Positions 40,847 through 48,000 of a DNA stretch of 48,000 nucleotides are shown here, in pieces. The position numbers were made by a program, and so were the translations under genes. The notes under the pieces were generated by a model, which saw only the letters and a program-made list of their open reading frames with translations, was not told the origin of the DNA and did not search any database. Within the stretch, counting starts at the first letter, position 1. Each line of letters begins with the position of its first letter. The stretch is from JAJZSS01 sp964463505 (GTDB lineage Bacteria > Chloroflexota > Anaerolineae > Anaerolineales > UBA4823). The stretch lies in the NCBI GenBank assembly GCA_964463505.1, contig CAYXDC010000017.1, positions 1 to 48,000 of the forward strand, in the 5' to 3' direction.

Positions 40847-43510
40847 TTAAATTGAATTATGGCTCTTGGCAAGGATTACTTCAAGCAGTGCTTCTTCTTG
40901 AGCCGGAGTCTGAATTTCACCATCCAACCAGGCAGCACGCAGACGACTGAGGATTTCTTTATATACCGGCCCTGGCGCTAATCCACGCTCACGTAGAATT
41001 TGGCCATCGATCGCTGGCTTAATATTGCGCCATTGTTGGGTGTGAAGTTTAAGCAGATCAGCTAGTTGAGTGTCCTCACAGGCTATAAAAACGCCATAAC
41101 GAGCCAAGGCTGGTAGTTCATCCAGATAGGCTGTTATTTCGCTGACTGGCCGGGTAGGAAGGTCTGGCAAGCGTTTCCATAAGGAGCGAGCAGCTAACAA
41201 AACTCTACGCAGTGCAGCCGAGAGCTTCAGGCGTTCGGACAGGCTGGAAATTTCCGGACTGGTCAGGCGCAGTGACCAGAAAATATAGGCTGTCTGCTGG
41301 CGAACGTGAATATGATTGGGTGAACTATCTAGCTCCCAATCATCAGTGGCTGGCTGATTTTGTAGTTTGGCTAGTCGAATTTCAATCCAGTCATCCCAGG
41401 CTAGTTTTGGGTGGATGGTTTCCAATAATTGCAGTTCATTCAGACGTGCCAGGATCAAAGTGACTTTCGCATCGATCAGCATATGATCCAGCTCATGCCG
41501 GATGCGGTCGCCGGAGATACGTTCCAGGAGTGGTCGCGCCTGTTTCATTAGCTCCTGGGTACGGGTTTCGATCTGAAAACCGAAACGTTGTTCAAAGCGC
41601 ACAGCCCGGAGCATGCGAGTGGGATCGTCCACGAAGGAAAGCGAATGCAGAACGCGCACCTTTTTTTGGCGCAGGTCGTTAAGGCCGCCCCAATAATCGT
41701 GTAATTCGCCATAATGCACCCCATCCAAACGCACAGCCAGGGTGTTAATCGTGAAATCACGACGATGGAGGTCGAGCTTGATACTGCCTCGCTCCACTGT
41801 GGGCAGCGCGGTTGGATAGGTATAGAATTCAGTTCGTGCAGACACCAGATCCAGACTTTCGGGAATCACTGAGGCTGTTTGATCTGGCTGGCTGTGCTGG
41901 TCCATATCCTGTGCTGTTGGACTAAGGCGCATCGCTAATGCTTGACGGATATCTCCTGTATGCCACTTAGCGGTACCAAAGCGGGCATGGCTGGTAACCC
42001 GGCCCCCGTACCGGCGACCGATGGCATGGGCTAATTGAATGGCGTCGCCTTCTACGACCAGATCGAAATCCAGGCTGGGGCGCTCTAGGAGCAAATCACG
42101 CACAAATCCACCCACAATATATAAAGCGACACCCTGCTCAGAGGCTACATCGACCACTGCTTTCAATAATCTCAGGTGAGGCGTGGGCAATGCGGCATCC
42201 AGACGAGTGGCGATATTCTGGTGAGTGGGCAAACGTGGGTGGCGAGGGAAAATCTTAAGCAGGTCTGTGCGTGTTACGATGCCAACGATGGCTTGGGTTT
42301 GCGGGTCGGTAACGGGTATCTGACCCCAGCCGCTGCTGATCATCTTTTCTTGAAGATGTTCGATAGAGTCGTCACCAGACACGGTAACCTGTCCGGCGTC
42401 CATTAAATCTATAGCCGGATAGTTGAGATTATGCGCGATGGCTCGGTCGACCGCTCGGCGGGTAAGCAGACCGACAACTTTCCCATCCTCCACAACCGGA
42501 TAGCCCTCATATCCGTAGAGACGCATACGGCGCGCAGCTTCTTGGGCGCTGGTATCGGGGGTTAGTAATTGTGGAATACGGGACATGATCTGGCTGACCG
42601 TTACCGCAGGTCTGACATATATCGGGAGCTTTTCCACAAGCTCAGACCGTATATCCAGTATTTCGCGGTCGCGTATCAATGCTGCGGCAGCGCGTTCATG
42701 TCCACCACCACCCAATGTTAGCGCGATCTCGCCAACATCGATAAGGTCGGTGGTCGAACGAGCAATCATTTGCACCCCGCTGCGAGTTTGAATCAATAGA
42801 AATAAAGCAGCAGGGTCATACAAATCACGCAGTTTGTGGGCAATGGAAGACAACTCCTCATCTGTTTCATGTGCGTCGCCAACTGCCAGGATAATCGTAT
42901 GGCCATGCACCTGAATCGTATCCACCGAATCCCGTAGTTTATTGTATATCGCCTGCTGATCTTTTGAGAGTGGGTGATTTAAAAAATCATTTAGAATGGA
43001 AAGGTTCGCACCCTGGGTCAATAAAAAACCAGCTGCCAGAAGATCACGCGCATTCGTGCGCACATACGTCAGCGAACCGGTGTCTTCGTAGATCCCGAGT
43101 AAAAGCAGCGTGGCTTGCATCGGTGTCAATGTGGTATTTTGTTCTTGCAGGGTTTCGGTGAGGATGGTAGTGGTTGCACCAGTATCCTCAATCCACAGCT
43201 CCCACTCCGATGGCAGGCGTTCACGGCGTGGGTGGTGGTCGATTACACGAACCCGAGGTTTTTGAACCGCCCCACGCACGGTTACCAATGACTGTGTGTC
43301 GACCAGTGTAACTTCTGAAATGGGACCACCGCTTAAATCAGTCTGTTCTACAAAGGGAAATTCTGGTCCATATAAGGTGATGAAGGCGCGTACATTCCTG
43401 TTCATGCGCCGTGGTAATATCGGCGTCGATTCAGAGTCTGTCAGATGCGCCGCTAGAAGAGAAGCCAGGGCGTCGAAATCTGCTTGTTCGTGGGTAAGGA
43501 TAATCCGCAT
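40847..43510 (-). CDS. DHH-CBS-tRNA nucleotidyltransferase/poly(A) polymerase fusion
   Basis: 887 residues combining four modules. A DHH phosphoesterase (DFD at about 11-13, DHH at 91-93) with DHHA1 (GGGGHERAA at 267-275) comes first; then two CBS domains (about 305-360 and 368-420); then a class II nucleotidyltransferase head (YIVGGFVRDLLLERP, catalytic DFD at about 481-483) with neck and body domains. The nucleotidyltransferase adds A or CCA to tRNA 3' ends, the DHH part probably hydrolyses RNA or nucleotides, and the CBS pair may sense adenylates. This fusion is known in Chloroflexi, Deinococcus and some Proteobacteria. Whether it adds CCA or only A cannot be read here. Confidence 0.9.
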   Translation of the reverse strand: MRIILTHEQADFDALASLLAAHLTDSESTPILPRRMNRNVRAFITLYGPEFPFVEQTDLSGGPISEVTLVDTQSLVTVRGAVQKPRVRVIDHHPRRERLPSEWELWIEDTGATTTILTETLQEQNTTLTPMQATLLLLGIYEDTGSLTYVRTNARDLLAAGFLLTQGANLSILNDFLNHPLSKDQQAIYNKLRDSVDTIQVHGHTIILAVGDAHETDEELSSIAHKLRDLYDPAALFLLIQTRSGVQMIARSTTDLIDVGEIALTLGGGGHERAAAALIRDREILDIRSELVEKLPIYVRPAVTVSQIMSRIPQLLTPDTSAQEAARRMRLYGYEGYPVVEDGKVVGLLTRRAVDRAIAHNLNYPAIDLMDAGQVTVSGDDSIEHLQEKMISSGWGQIPVTDPQTQAIVGIVTRTDLLKIFPRHPRLPTHQNIATRLDAALPTPHLRLLKAVVDVASEQGVALYIVGGFVRDLLLERPSLDFDLVVEGDAIQLAHAIGRRYGGRVTSHARFGTAKWHTGDIRQALAMRLSPTAQDMDQHSQPDQTASVIPESLDLVSARTEFYTYPTALPTVERGSIKLDLHRRDFTINTLAVRLDGVHYGELHDYWGGLNDLRQKKVRVLHSLSFVDDPTRMLRAVRFEQRFGFQIETRTQELMKQARPLLERISGDRIRHELDHMLIDAKVTLILARLNELQLLETIHPKLAWDDWIEIRLAKLQNQPATDDWELDSSPNHIHVRQQTAYIFWSLRLTSPEISSLSERLKLSAALRRVLLAARSLWKRLPDLPTRPVSEITAYLDELPALARYGVFIACEDTQLADLLKLHTQQWRNIKPAIDGQILRERGLAPGPVYKEILSRLRAAWLDGEIQTPAQEEALLEVILAKSHNSI

Positions 43511-43624
43511 GAGTTTAATTTCTACTTCTCGAGTAATTGTAAACTATTGTAATGGAAATTGACACACGGGTCATTGGTACTTACCCGAGATATATTCGTA
43601 CAGTGGTGATGATTTTTTCAACGA

Positions 43625-43653
43625 TTGACCAATCGGAGTGCAATCAATATAAT
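43625..43653 (+). promoter_or_regulatory. Consensus promoter of the MazG-LOG-HEAT genes, leaderless geometry
   Basis: TTGACC (43625-43630), a 17-base spacer and a perfect TATAAT (43648-43653). The ATG at 43661 begins eight bases after the -10 box, at the expected transcription start. An upstream in-frame ATG at 43652 overlaps the -10 box and could not be in the transcript. Confidence 0.75.
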
Positions 43654-43660
43654 GGCTGCT

Positions 43661-43969
43661 ATGGATCTTAAAGAACTAACCCTAGCCATGCACGATTTTG
43701 TTCGTTCTCAAGGCTGGTATGAAGCCGAAAGCAAGCGCCCTCAAAACCTGCGCAATTTGGCCATTTCGCTCAACCTGGAAGCTGCTGAGGTTTTGGAGCA
43801 TTTTCAATGGCGCGAAACCTCAAACCAACCCGATGAACTGGCCTCTGAGCTAGCAGATGTAGCTTTATATCTGTTACAAATGGCCAGCCTGGCCGGGATA
43901 GACCTGGAACAGGCCATCCTGAATAAACTCGATCGCAATTATCAACGCACATGGGATCAAGACCAATGA
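43661..43969 (+). CDS. MazG-like nucleotide pyrophosphohydrolase
   Basis: 102 residues from ATG 43661. The metal-binding motif EAAEVLEHFQW...ELADVALYLLQMA follows the EXXE(n)EXXD pattern of all-alpha NTP pyrophosphohydrolases, close to the RS21-C6/dCTPase type. It hydrolyses non-canonical or excess (d)NTPs to NMP and pyrophosphate. I chose 43661 rather than 43652 because the -10 box covers the earlier ATG. Its stop overlaps the next start (ATGA), so translation is coupled with the LOG-family gene. Confidence 0.88.
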   Translation: MDLKELTLAMHDFVRSQGWYEAESKRPQNLRNLAISLNLEAAEVLEHFQWRETSNQPDELASELADVALYLLQMASLAGIDLEQAILNKLDRNYQRTWDQDQ

Positions 43970-44511
43970 GCCAGATCAGCGTTTTTGGTAGTTCACAACC
44001 TCTGCCCGGTCAGCCAGAATATGTTGCAGCCCAGCGTTTGGGGCAGCTTCTGGCGCAAGCCGGGCACACCGTAATCACGGGCGGTTATATTGGCACCATG
44101 GAAGCTGTTTCTCACGGCGCAGCCGATGCCGGGGGCCATGTGATTGGCGTCACCTGCGCTGAAATTGAAGCCTGGCGACCGGTAAAAGCCAACCTGTGGG
44201 TTCTTGAAGAACGCCGCTTTCCAACCTTGCGTGCAAGGTTATTTGAGCTGATTGATACCTGTGATGCCGCAATTGCCCTTCCGGGTGGTCCTGGGACGCT
44301 GACTGAAATTAGCCTTTTCTGGAACCAATTGTTGATCGGCGCAATACCTGCCCGTCCTCTCATCCTGGTGGGTGCAGGGTGGAAAGCCGTGCTTGATTGC
44401 TTTTTTGAGCAGCATGCTGCCAATATTCCCCCTGCGCAGCGAAACTGGCTCAGCTTTGCAGAGGATGTTGACTCTGCTGTCGCACAATTGCAACGTGCAT
44501 TGGACGCCTGA
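43966..44511 (+). CDS. LOG-family protein (TIGR00725/phosphoribohydrolase-like)
   Basis: 181 residues. The Rossmann-fold family motif ALPGGPGTLTEI is intact and the N-terminus SQISVFGSSQPLPGQPEY is typical. Family members hydrolyse ribosyl-nucleoside monophosphates (for example cytokinin riboside phosphate) or bind nucleotides. Coupling with a pyrophosphohydrolase suggests nucleotide housekeeping or salvage (inference). ATG at 43966 overlaps the upstream stop by four bases. Confidence 0.88.
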   Translation: MSQISVFGSSQPLPGQPEYVAAQRLGQLLAQAGHTVITGGYIGTMEAVSHGAADAGGHVIGVTCAEIEAWRPVKANLWVLEERRFPTLRARLFELIDTCDAAIALPGGPGTLTEISLFWNQLLIGAIPARPLILVGAGWKAVLDCFFEQHAANIPPAQRNWLSFAEDVDSAVAQLQRALDA

Positions 44512-44513
44512 TC

Positions 44514-45350
44514 ATGCCTGCTATTCAACCTGAGCGCTTGAAACAGCAAACCGCCGCCCTGGCAGGCGCATTTCAAAACCCCGAACTATTCCTGAGCTCA
44601 TTAAACGAGCTTCTGGGCTTGTATGCTGAGCGCGCGGTACGCCCGGGTCTGGCAGGCGAACCGGCTGCGTTGCTGGATAAATATGGCGTACCTACGCCTG
44701 TTCTGCGCTATATCCTATTAGATCTGGCCCCGCGCGCCCAGAATGATCCAGACTCAGCCCTGGTGCTCTGTGACCGGCTATGGCAGGAGCCTAATCTCGA
44801 GTGCCGGACTCTGGCGGTCGGTTTGTTAGGCAAGATTCCCGCGCAAGCATCCCACGCAGTCATTAAGCGAGCTGAAAATTGGTCGCAACAGCAGAACGAC
44901 CGGCGATTAATCCTCGAGATTTTTGAGGAAGGTTTAGCGACTGTCCGCAAGCAGGATGCTCCGCTACTTCTAGATATGGCCAAAGAATGGATACAGGAAT
45001 CCGACCAGGACAAGCAAAAATTGAGTCTGATGGCTTTATTACCCCTCGCCAGGGACCCAGATTTTGAGAATTTGCCTGTCTTGTTGGAATTTCTTCATCC
45101 CGTTGCGATTAAGATCAGATCAGATCTCCGCCCGGAATTGTTAGACATCATTTTAGTTCTGGCAAGGCGCTCGCCGCGCGAGACAGCCTATTTTGTGCAG
45201 GAGTTATTACAGATTCCTGGCTGTTTAACCGCAGGCTGGTTGGCGCGCCAGCTATTACCGGTGCTGCCTGATCAGGTTGCTGGCGCATTGCGACAGGCTC
45301 TGCACTCCGTCTCGAATCAGGCAACTCGCCCTATCCCACCTCGCAGGTAA
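44514..45350 (+). CDS. HEAT-like repeat protein of unknown function
   Basis: 278 residues built mainly of predicted amphipathic helices, with repeats such as LLGKIPAQASHAVIKRAENW and LLDMAKEWIQESDQDKQKLSL. The pattern recalls HEAT or AlkD-type DNA alkylation repair folds, but I see no catalytic residues that settle this. It starts two bases after the LOG gene stop and is probably in the same operon. It ends 4 bases before the convergent aldolase gene, with no terminator between. Confidence 0.6.
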   Translation: MPAIQPERLKQQTAALAGAFQNPELFLSSLNELLGLYAERAVRPGLAGEPAALLDKYGVPTPVLRYILLDLAPRAQNDPDSALVLCDRLWQEPNLECRTLAVGLLGKIPAQASHAVIKRAENWSQQQNDRRLILEIFEEGLATVRKQDAPLLLDMAKEWIQESDQDKQKLSLMALLPLARDPDFENLPVLLEFLHPVAIKIRSDLRPELLDIILVLARRSPRETAYFVQELLQIPGCLTAGWLARQLLPVLPDQVAGALRQALHSVSNQATRPIPPRR

Positions 45351-45354
45351 GCAC

Positions 45355-46182
45355 TTAGAAGAGATGCTGTTGGGGGATACCAAACGCGCTTGCGATCTGA
45401 CCCAATTCATCAGGAGTAAGTCCTGTCGCAGGATTTCCTAATACAAGATTGTAAACTTCATATCTGGCGGCAGTCTCGGCGTATTCGACCAAATCCACTG
45501 CATGTTCAAACCCACTGGCTGAGCGTGCCATCACGCCATGCTTGCTCCACACGATCAAGGCATAATCCCGCAGAGCCGTCACACTGGCAGCCATCAGGGC
45601 TTCCGAGCCAGGCATTTGGAATGGCAGCACTCCGATCCCCTGGGGAAAATTGATCAATGTTTCAGGTTGCCAGCGGATTAGTTGACGGCTTAAATAAGTC
45701 GTATCCTGATAGGCTTCCAGGTGGCTCAGGTATGTCAGATGAAAGGGTTGAGCGTGGATAAGCACATGACTGGGGGAAGGTGCGCGTTGCATTTGATCCT
45801 GGTGCACCATTAGATGTGAATTGAACTCGCTGGTGGGACGCACAAAGAGGCAGCATGCAGCCGTGTGCAGCCAGCCATTCAGGCCATCTGGGCCTACCAC
45901 CACGGCACCCAGATTTTCATATGGAGCTTGCTTTATTTCGCGCAATCGGCGTCCAGAGCCGCTGACCAGTACAGTCATGCCCGCCAGGGCGGGTACAGCT
46001 ACAGGTAAGCTGTAAGGCTTACAGATCGGCAGGCGCGGCGCTAATTCTACCTGGGCGTTCAGGCACGCGGATAGATTGCCGGCTGCACCTTCGCTGGCGC
46101 CTATCTCCGCCATGCGCCACCCGGCTTCTGCCAGGCTGGTGATCCAATCATCAAGCTCAAAGCGATTTAGCGTTTGTAACAT
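45355..46182 (-). CDS. Class II aldolase/adducin-domain protein, RhaD-like
   Basis: 275 residues. EGAAGNLSACL at the N-terminus matches the active-site loop of class II aldolases, LIHAQPFHLTYLSHL supplies two of the zinc-ligand histidines, and WSKHGVMARS the third. The C-terminal helix LVEYAETAARYEVYNLVLG resembles rhamnulose-1-phosphate aldolase. It probably splits a deoxysugar phosphate to DHAP and an aldehyde. I chose ATG 46182 (AGGA upstream), because the open frame to 46266 crosses a good promoter. No other rhamnose genes are visible here. Confidence 0.72.
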   Translation of the reverse strand: MLQTLNRFELDDWITSLAEAGWRMAEIGASEGAAGNLSACLNAQVELAPRLPICKPYSLPVAVPALAGMTVLVSGSGRRLREIKQAPYENLGAVVVGPDGLNGWLHTAACCLFVRPTSEFNSHLMVHQDQMQRAPSPSHVLIHAQPFHLTYLSHLEAYQDTTYLSRQLIRWQPETLINFPQGIGVLPFQMPGSEALMAASVTALRDYALIVWSKHGVMARSASGFEHAVDLVEYAETAARYEVYNLVLGNPATGLTPDELGQIASAFGIPQQHLF

Positions 46183-46216
46183 TCGATTTTTCCTATCGCT
46201 AAGGGTTTTAGACTCC

Positions 46217-46244
46217 AGTATACTGCCAACCAAAGAAGTGTCAA
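46217..46244 (-). promoter_or_regulatory. Promoter of the class II aldolase gene
   Basis: On the minus strand a perfect TTGACA (46244-46239), a 16-base spacer and TATACT (46222-46217). Predicted start near 46210, giving a short leader with AGGA before the ATG at 46182. Confidence 0.7.
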
Positions 46245-46275
46245 GCAGGGGGATCATCTCCCACATCTCTGTTTA

Positions 46276-46385
46276 ATACCTTGCCGATTTTATCTAAATT
46301 GACAAGGTATGATGGATTATCGGGTACTCCTTCTTGACAGCCAACCTATCCGAAAGCATAATCAAAGTGAGTTCTGGACAAGGTA
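46276..46385. repeat. Three CAAGGTA repeats around the beta-glucosidase promoter
   Basis: ATACCTTG (46276-46283) and CAAGGTAT (46303-46310) form a perfect inverted repeat 19 bases apart, and GACAAGGTA recurs at 46301-46309 and 46377-46385. They flank the GH1 promoter on both sides in the 270-base divergent region, which suggests operator sites. Confidence 0.45.
46334..46362 (+). promoter_or_regulatory. Promoter of the beta-glucosidase gene
   Basis: A perfect TTGACA (46334-46339), a 17-base spacer and CATAAT (46357-46362). The predicted start near 46369 places one CAAGGTA repeat just inside the transcript. Leader length is about 84 bases. Confidence 0.65.
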
Positions 46386-46452
46386 AAATTGCTTTTCTTT
46401 CCTTTATCGAATACCGAAATTAACCAGGAACACTCAGACAGAGGGAGCGACA

Positions 46453-47823
46453 ATGAAAAGATTAAATTTTCCAAAGGATTTTATCTGGGGCGCTGCTACC
46501 TCCTCATACCAGGTAGAAGGCGCCTGGAATGAAGACGGAAAGGGTGAATCAATCTGGGATCGCTACTCGCATACTCCGGGTAATGTGATTGGCAATGAAA
46601 CGGGTGATAATGCCTGTGACCACTATCACCTCTGGCGAGAAGATATTCAGTTGATGAAAGATTTAGGCCTGCCCGCATATCGCTTCTCCACTGCTTGGGC
46701 GCGCATCTATCCTGCCGGGCGCGGCGAGTTTAATCAGCCCGGTGTTGACTTTTACAGCCGCCTGGTGGATGGATTGCTGGAAGCAGGTATCGAGCCAATC
46801 GTATGTCTGTACCATTGGGACTTACCCCAGGCGCTGCAGGACCAGGGCGGCTGGCCTGCCCGTGAGACCGCTCTGGCTTATGGCAATTATGCTGATACCG
46901 TGACGCGTGCCCTTGGGGATCGCGTCAGGCGTTGGATTACGCACAACGAGCCTACCTGCGCCGGGCTGCTGGGCTACCAGTCGGGTATGCACGCACCCGG
47001 AATTAAAGATTGGAAGCAAGCCCTGCCCGCTGTTCACCACCTGCTGCTCTCGCACGGGCTGGGGGTGCAAGCCGTTCGCGCCAATGTCCCCGCTGGACAG
47101 GTGGGCATGGTGATCGATCCATTGCCCTCTGAGCCTGCCAGTGACAGCCCGGCTGATTATGCTGCCACACGCTGGGTCGATGGCACCCATAATCGCTGGT
47201 ATCTGGATCCGTTATACGGACGCGGGTATCCTGCGGAGATCCTTGCTGAACATATTCGTCTGGGTAACCTGCCCGAATCCGGGTTGGATTATGTCCGGGA
47301 TGGCGATTATGAGCTGATTGCCTCCCCGACCGATTTCTTGGGTTTGAACTATTACCGCCGCGGCGTGGTGCGCGCTGGTGAAACGGACAACGTTGGTAAT
47401 CCGGTAGCCACGCCCAATCCCGATGATCTACACACCGAAATGGGATGGGAAATCTATCCCTGGGGTCTGTTCAACCTGATTATGCTCATGCACCTGACTT
47501 ACCGCCCGAAAGCGCTGTATGTTACAGAGAACGGCGCCAGTTACTCAGATGCTCCTGGAGCGGATGGTCGTGTACATGATGAGCGACGCATCAAGTACTT
47601 ACGCACACATATCGCGGCTGTCCAGCAAGCCATCCAGGCTGGCGCCCCGGTGAAGGGTTATTTTGCCTGGTCCCTGATGGATAATTTTGAGTGGTCCATG
47701 GGCTATGCCCAGCGTTTTGGCATGGTGTATGTGGATTTCAAAACCCAAAAGCGCACTCCCAAGGACAGCGCCTTGTGGTATCGCCAGGTGATCCAGAACA
47801 ACGCGCTGGAGATTGAAGTGTAG
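46453..47823 (+). CDS. bglB: GH1 beta-glucosidase
   Basis: 456 residues. GH1 motifs are visible: FIWGAATSSYQVEGA at the N-terminus, the acid/base Glu in THNEPTCA, the nucleophile Glu in LYVTENGAS, and DFLGLNYY and WSLMDNFEWSMGY near the aglycone site. No signal peptide, so it acts in the cytoplasm, releasing glucose (or a related sugar) from beta-glucosides. Length is typical. The ATG at 46453 follows AGGGAG. It is divergent from the aldolase gene; the repeats around its promoter suggest induction by a sugar-responsive repressor (inference). The symbol is provisional. Confidence 0.93.
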   Translation: MKRLNFPKDFIWGAATSSYQVEGAWNEDGKGESIWDRYSHTPGNVIGNETGDNACDHYHLWREDIQLMKDLGLPAYRFSTAWARIYPAGRGEFNQPGVDFYSRLVDGLLEAGIEPIVCLYHWDLPQALQDQGGWPARETALAYGNYADTVTRALGDRVRRWITHNEPTCAGLLGYQSGMHAPGIKDWKQALPAVHHLLLSHGLGVQAVRANVPAGQVGMVIDPLPSEPASDSPADYAATRWVDGTHNRWYLDPLYGRGYPAEILAEHIRLGNLPESGLDYVRDGDYELIASPTDFLGLNYYRRGVVRAGETDNVGNPVATPNPDDLHTEMGWEIYPWGLFNLIMLMHLTYRPKALYVTENGASYSDAPGADGRVHDERRIKYLRTHIAAVQQAIQAGAPVKGYFAWSLMDNFEWSMGYAQRFGMVYVDFKTQKRTPKDSALWYRQVIQNNALEIEV

Positions 47824-47850
47824 CGACAATTCCTGCCTGTAGAACAACAA

Positions 47851-47876
47851 CACCCCGGTAATAATTTACCGGGGTG
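47851..47876. terminator. Hairpin between the beta-glucosidase gene and tRNA-Gln
   Basis: A perfect 11-bp stem CACCCCGGTAA / TTACCGGGGTG (47851-47861 and 47866-47876) with a 4-base loop. On the minus strand it is followed by TTGTTGTTC, a broken T-tract. It could end the tRNA-Gln transcript and also the convergent beta-glucosidase one. Confidence 0.6.
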
Positions 47877-47883
47877 CGGCAGG

Positions 47884-47954
47884 CTGGGGGTCGAGGATTC
47901 GAACCTCGGCATACAGATCCAGAGTCTGCTGTCCTACCACTAGACGAACCCCCA
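47884..47954 (-). tRNA. tRNA-Gln (anticodon CTG)
   Basis: Minus strand. A 71-base cloverleaf: acceptor arms TGGGGGT / ACCCCCA pair fully, the D arm is GTC..GAC, the anticodon stem GCAGA / TCTGT has one G-T pair, and loop CTCTGGA gives anticodon CTG (47922-47920) for codon CAG. The T arm CGAGG-TTCGAAT-CCTCG is perfect and the discriminator is G. The 3' CCA is not encoded (CCT follows). Confidence 0.93.
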
Positions 47955-48000
47955 ACTGAGCGAGCATGATTGTACCACGCAGGATTATGTTCGTCAAACG

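Noticed and set aside
46183..46266. N-terminal extension of the aldolase gene
   Set aside because: It crosses a TTGACA-16-TATACT promoter; ATG at 46182 has its own ribosome binding site.
1..48000. CRISPR arrays, insertion sequences, phage genes or att sites
   Set aside because: No regularly spaced repeats, transposase motifs or integrase genes were seen on either strand.

Overview
The window reads like a chromosomal segment of an Anaerolineae-like member of the Chloroflexota (inference). The grounds are a complex I cluster with two NuoM subunits, an F0-only ATP synthase cluster, short IF-2, a DHH-CBS-tRNA nucleotidyltransferase fusion, TrpB2, DUF4032 and several glycoside hydrolases. Base composition is roughly even. 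I see no phage, transposon, IS element or CRISPR array. Coding density is high and almost every gene belongs to a recognised family.

Layout. (1) 1-7.95 kb, plus strand: end of a complex I operon (nuoL C-terminus, nuoM1, nuoM2, nuoN). A near-consensus promoter follows, then atpZ/I, atpB, atpE and a b subunit fused to a delta C-terminal domain, closed by a terminator; F1 genes are absent here. (2) 7.97-9.55 kb: murE, convergent with a tight minus-strand set (9.5-14.3 kb) of formate/nitrite channel, stand-alone Lrp/AsnC effector domain, membrane-anchored cytochrome c, LarC nickel-pincer enzyme and GH13 glucosidase. (3) 14.5-16.9 kb: UbiB/ABC1 kinase, divergent from a cysteine-rich YkgJ-like protein. 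(4) 16.9-21.8 kb: a heterodimeric ABC exporter and a DUF4032 protein. (5) 21.9-24.9 kb: a large multi-GAF sensor histidine kinase with no nearby response regulator. (6) 25.0-27.8 kb, minus strand: a tryptophan T-box leader with consensus promoter, then trpS and trpB2. (7) 27.9-31.0 kb, minus strand: two tandem paralogous secreted glycoside hydrolases with a terminator between them. (8) 31.2-40.3 kb, minus strand: a nusA-rnpM-infB-rbfA-nrnA-truB-ribF translation/RNA operon continued by thyA-folA. (9) 40.3-43.5 kb, minus strand: GNAT acetyltransferase and the DHH-CBS-nucleotidyltransferase fusion. (10) 43.6-45.4 kb, plus strand: MazG-like pyrophosphohydrolase, LOG-family protein and a HEAT-like protein, with a leaderless-type promoter. 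(11) 45.4-47.95 kb: class II aldolase (minus), divergent GH1 beta-glucosidase (plus), and tRNA-Gln (minus).

The best signals for follow-up are the Trp T-box controlling trpS-trpB2; the complex I arrangement with an extra NuoM that lacks the TM7 lysine and a lengthened NuoL lateral-helix region; the b/delta-C fusion in an F0-only operon; recurring leaderless promoter geometry (-10 box six to eight bases before ATG); and a CRP/FNR-like site at about -40.5 before the formate/nitrite channel gene. I did not find an obviously new defence or mobile system. All identifications are by eye from motifs; no database search was run.
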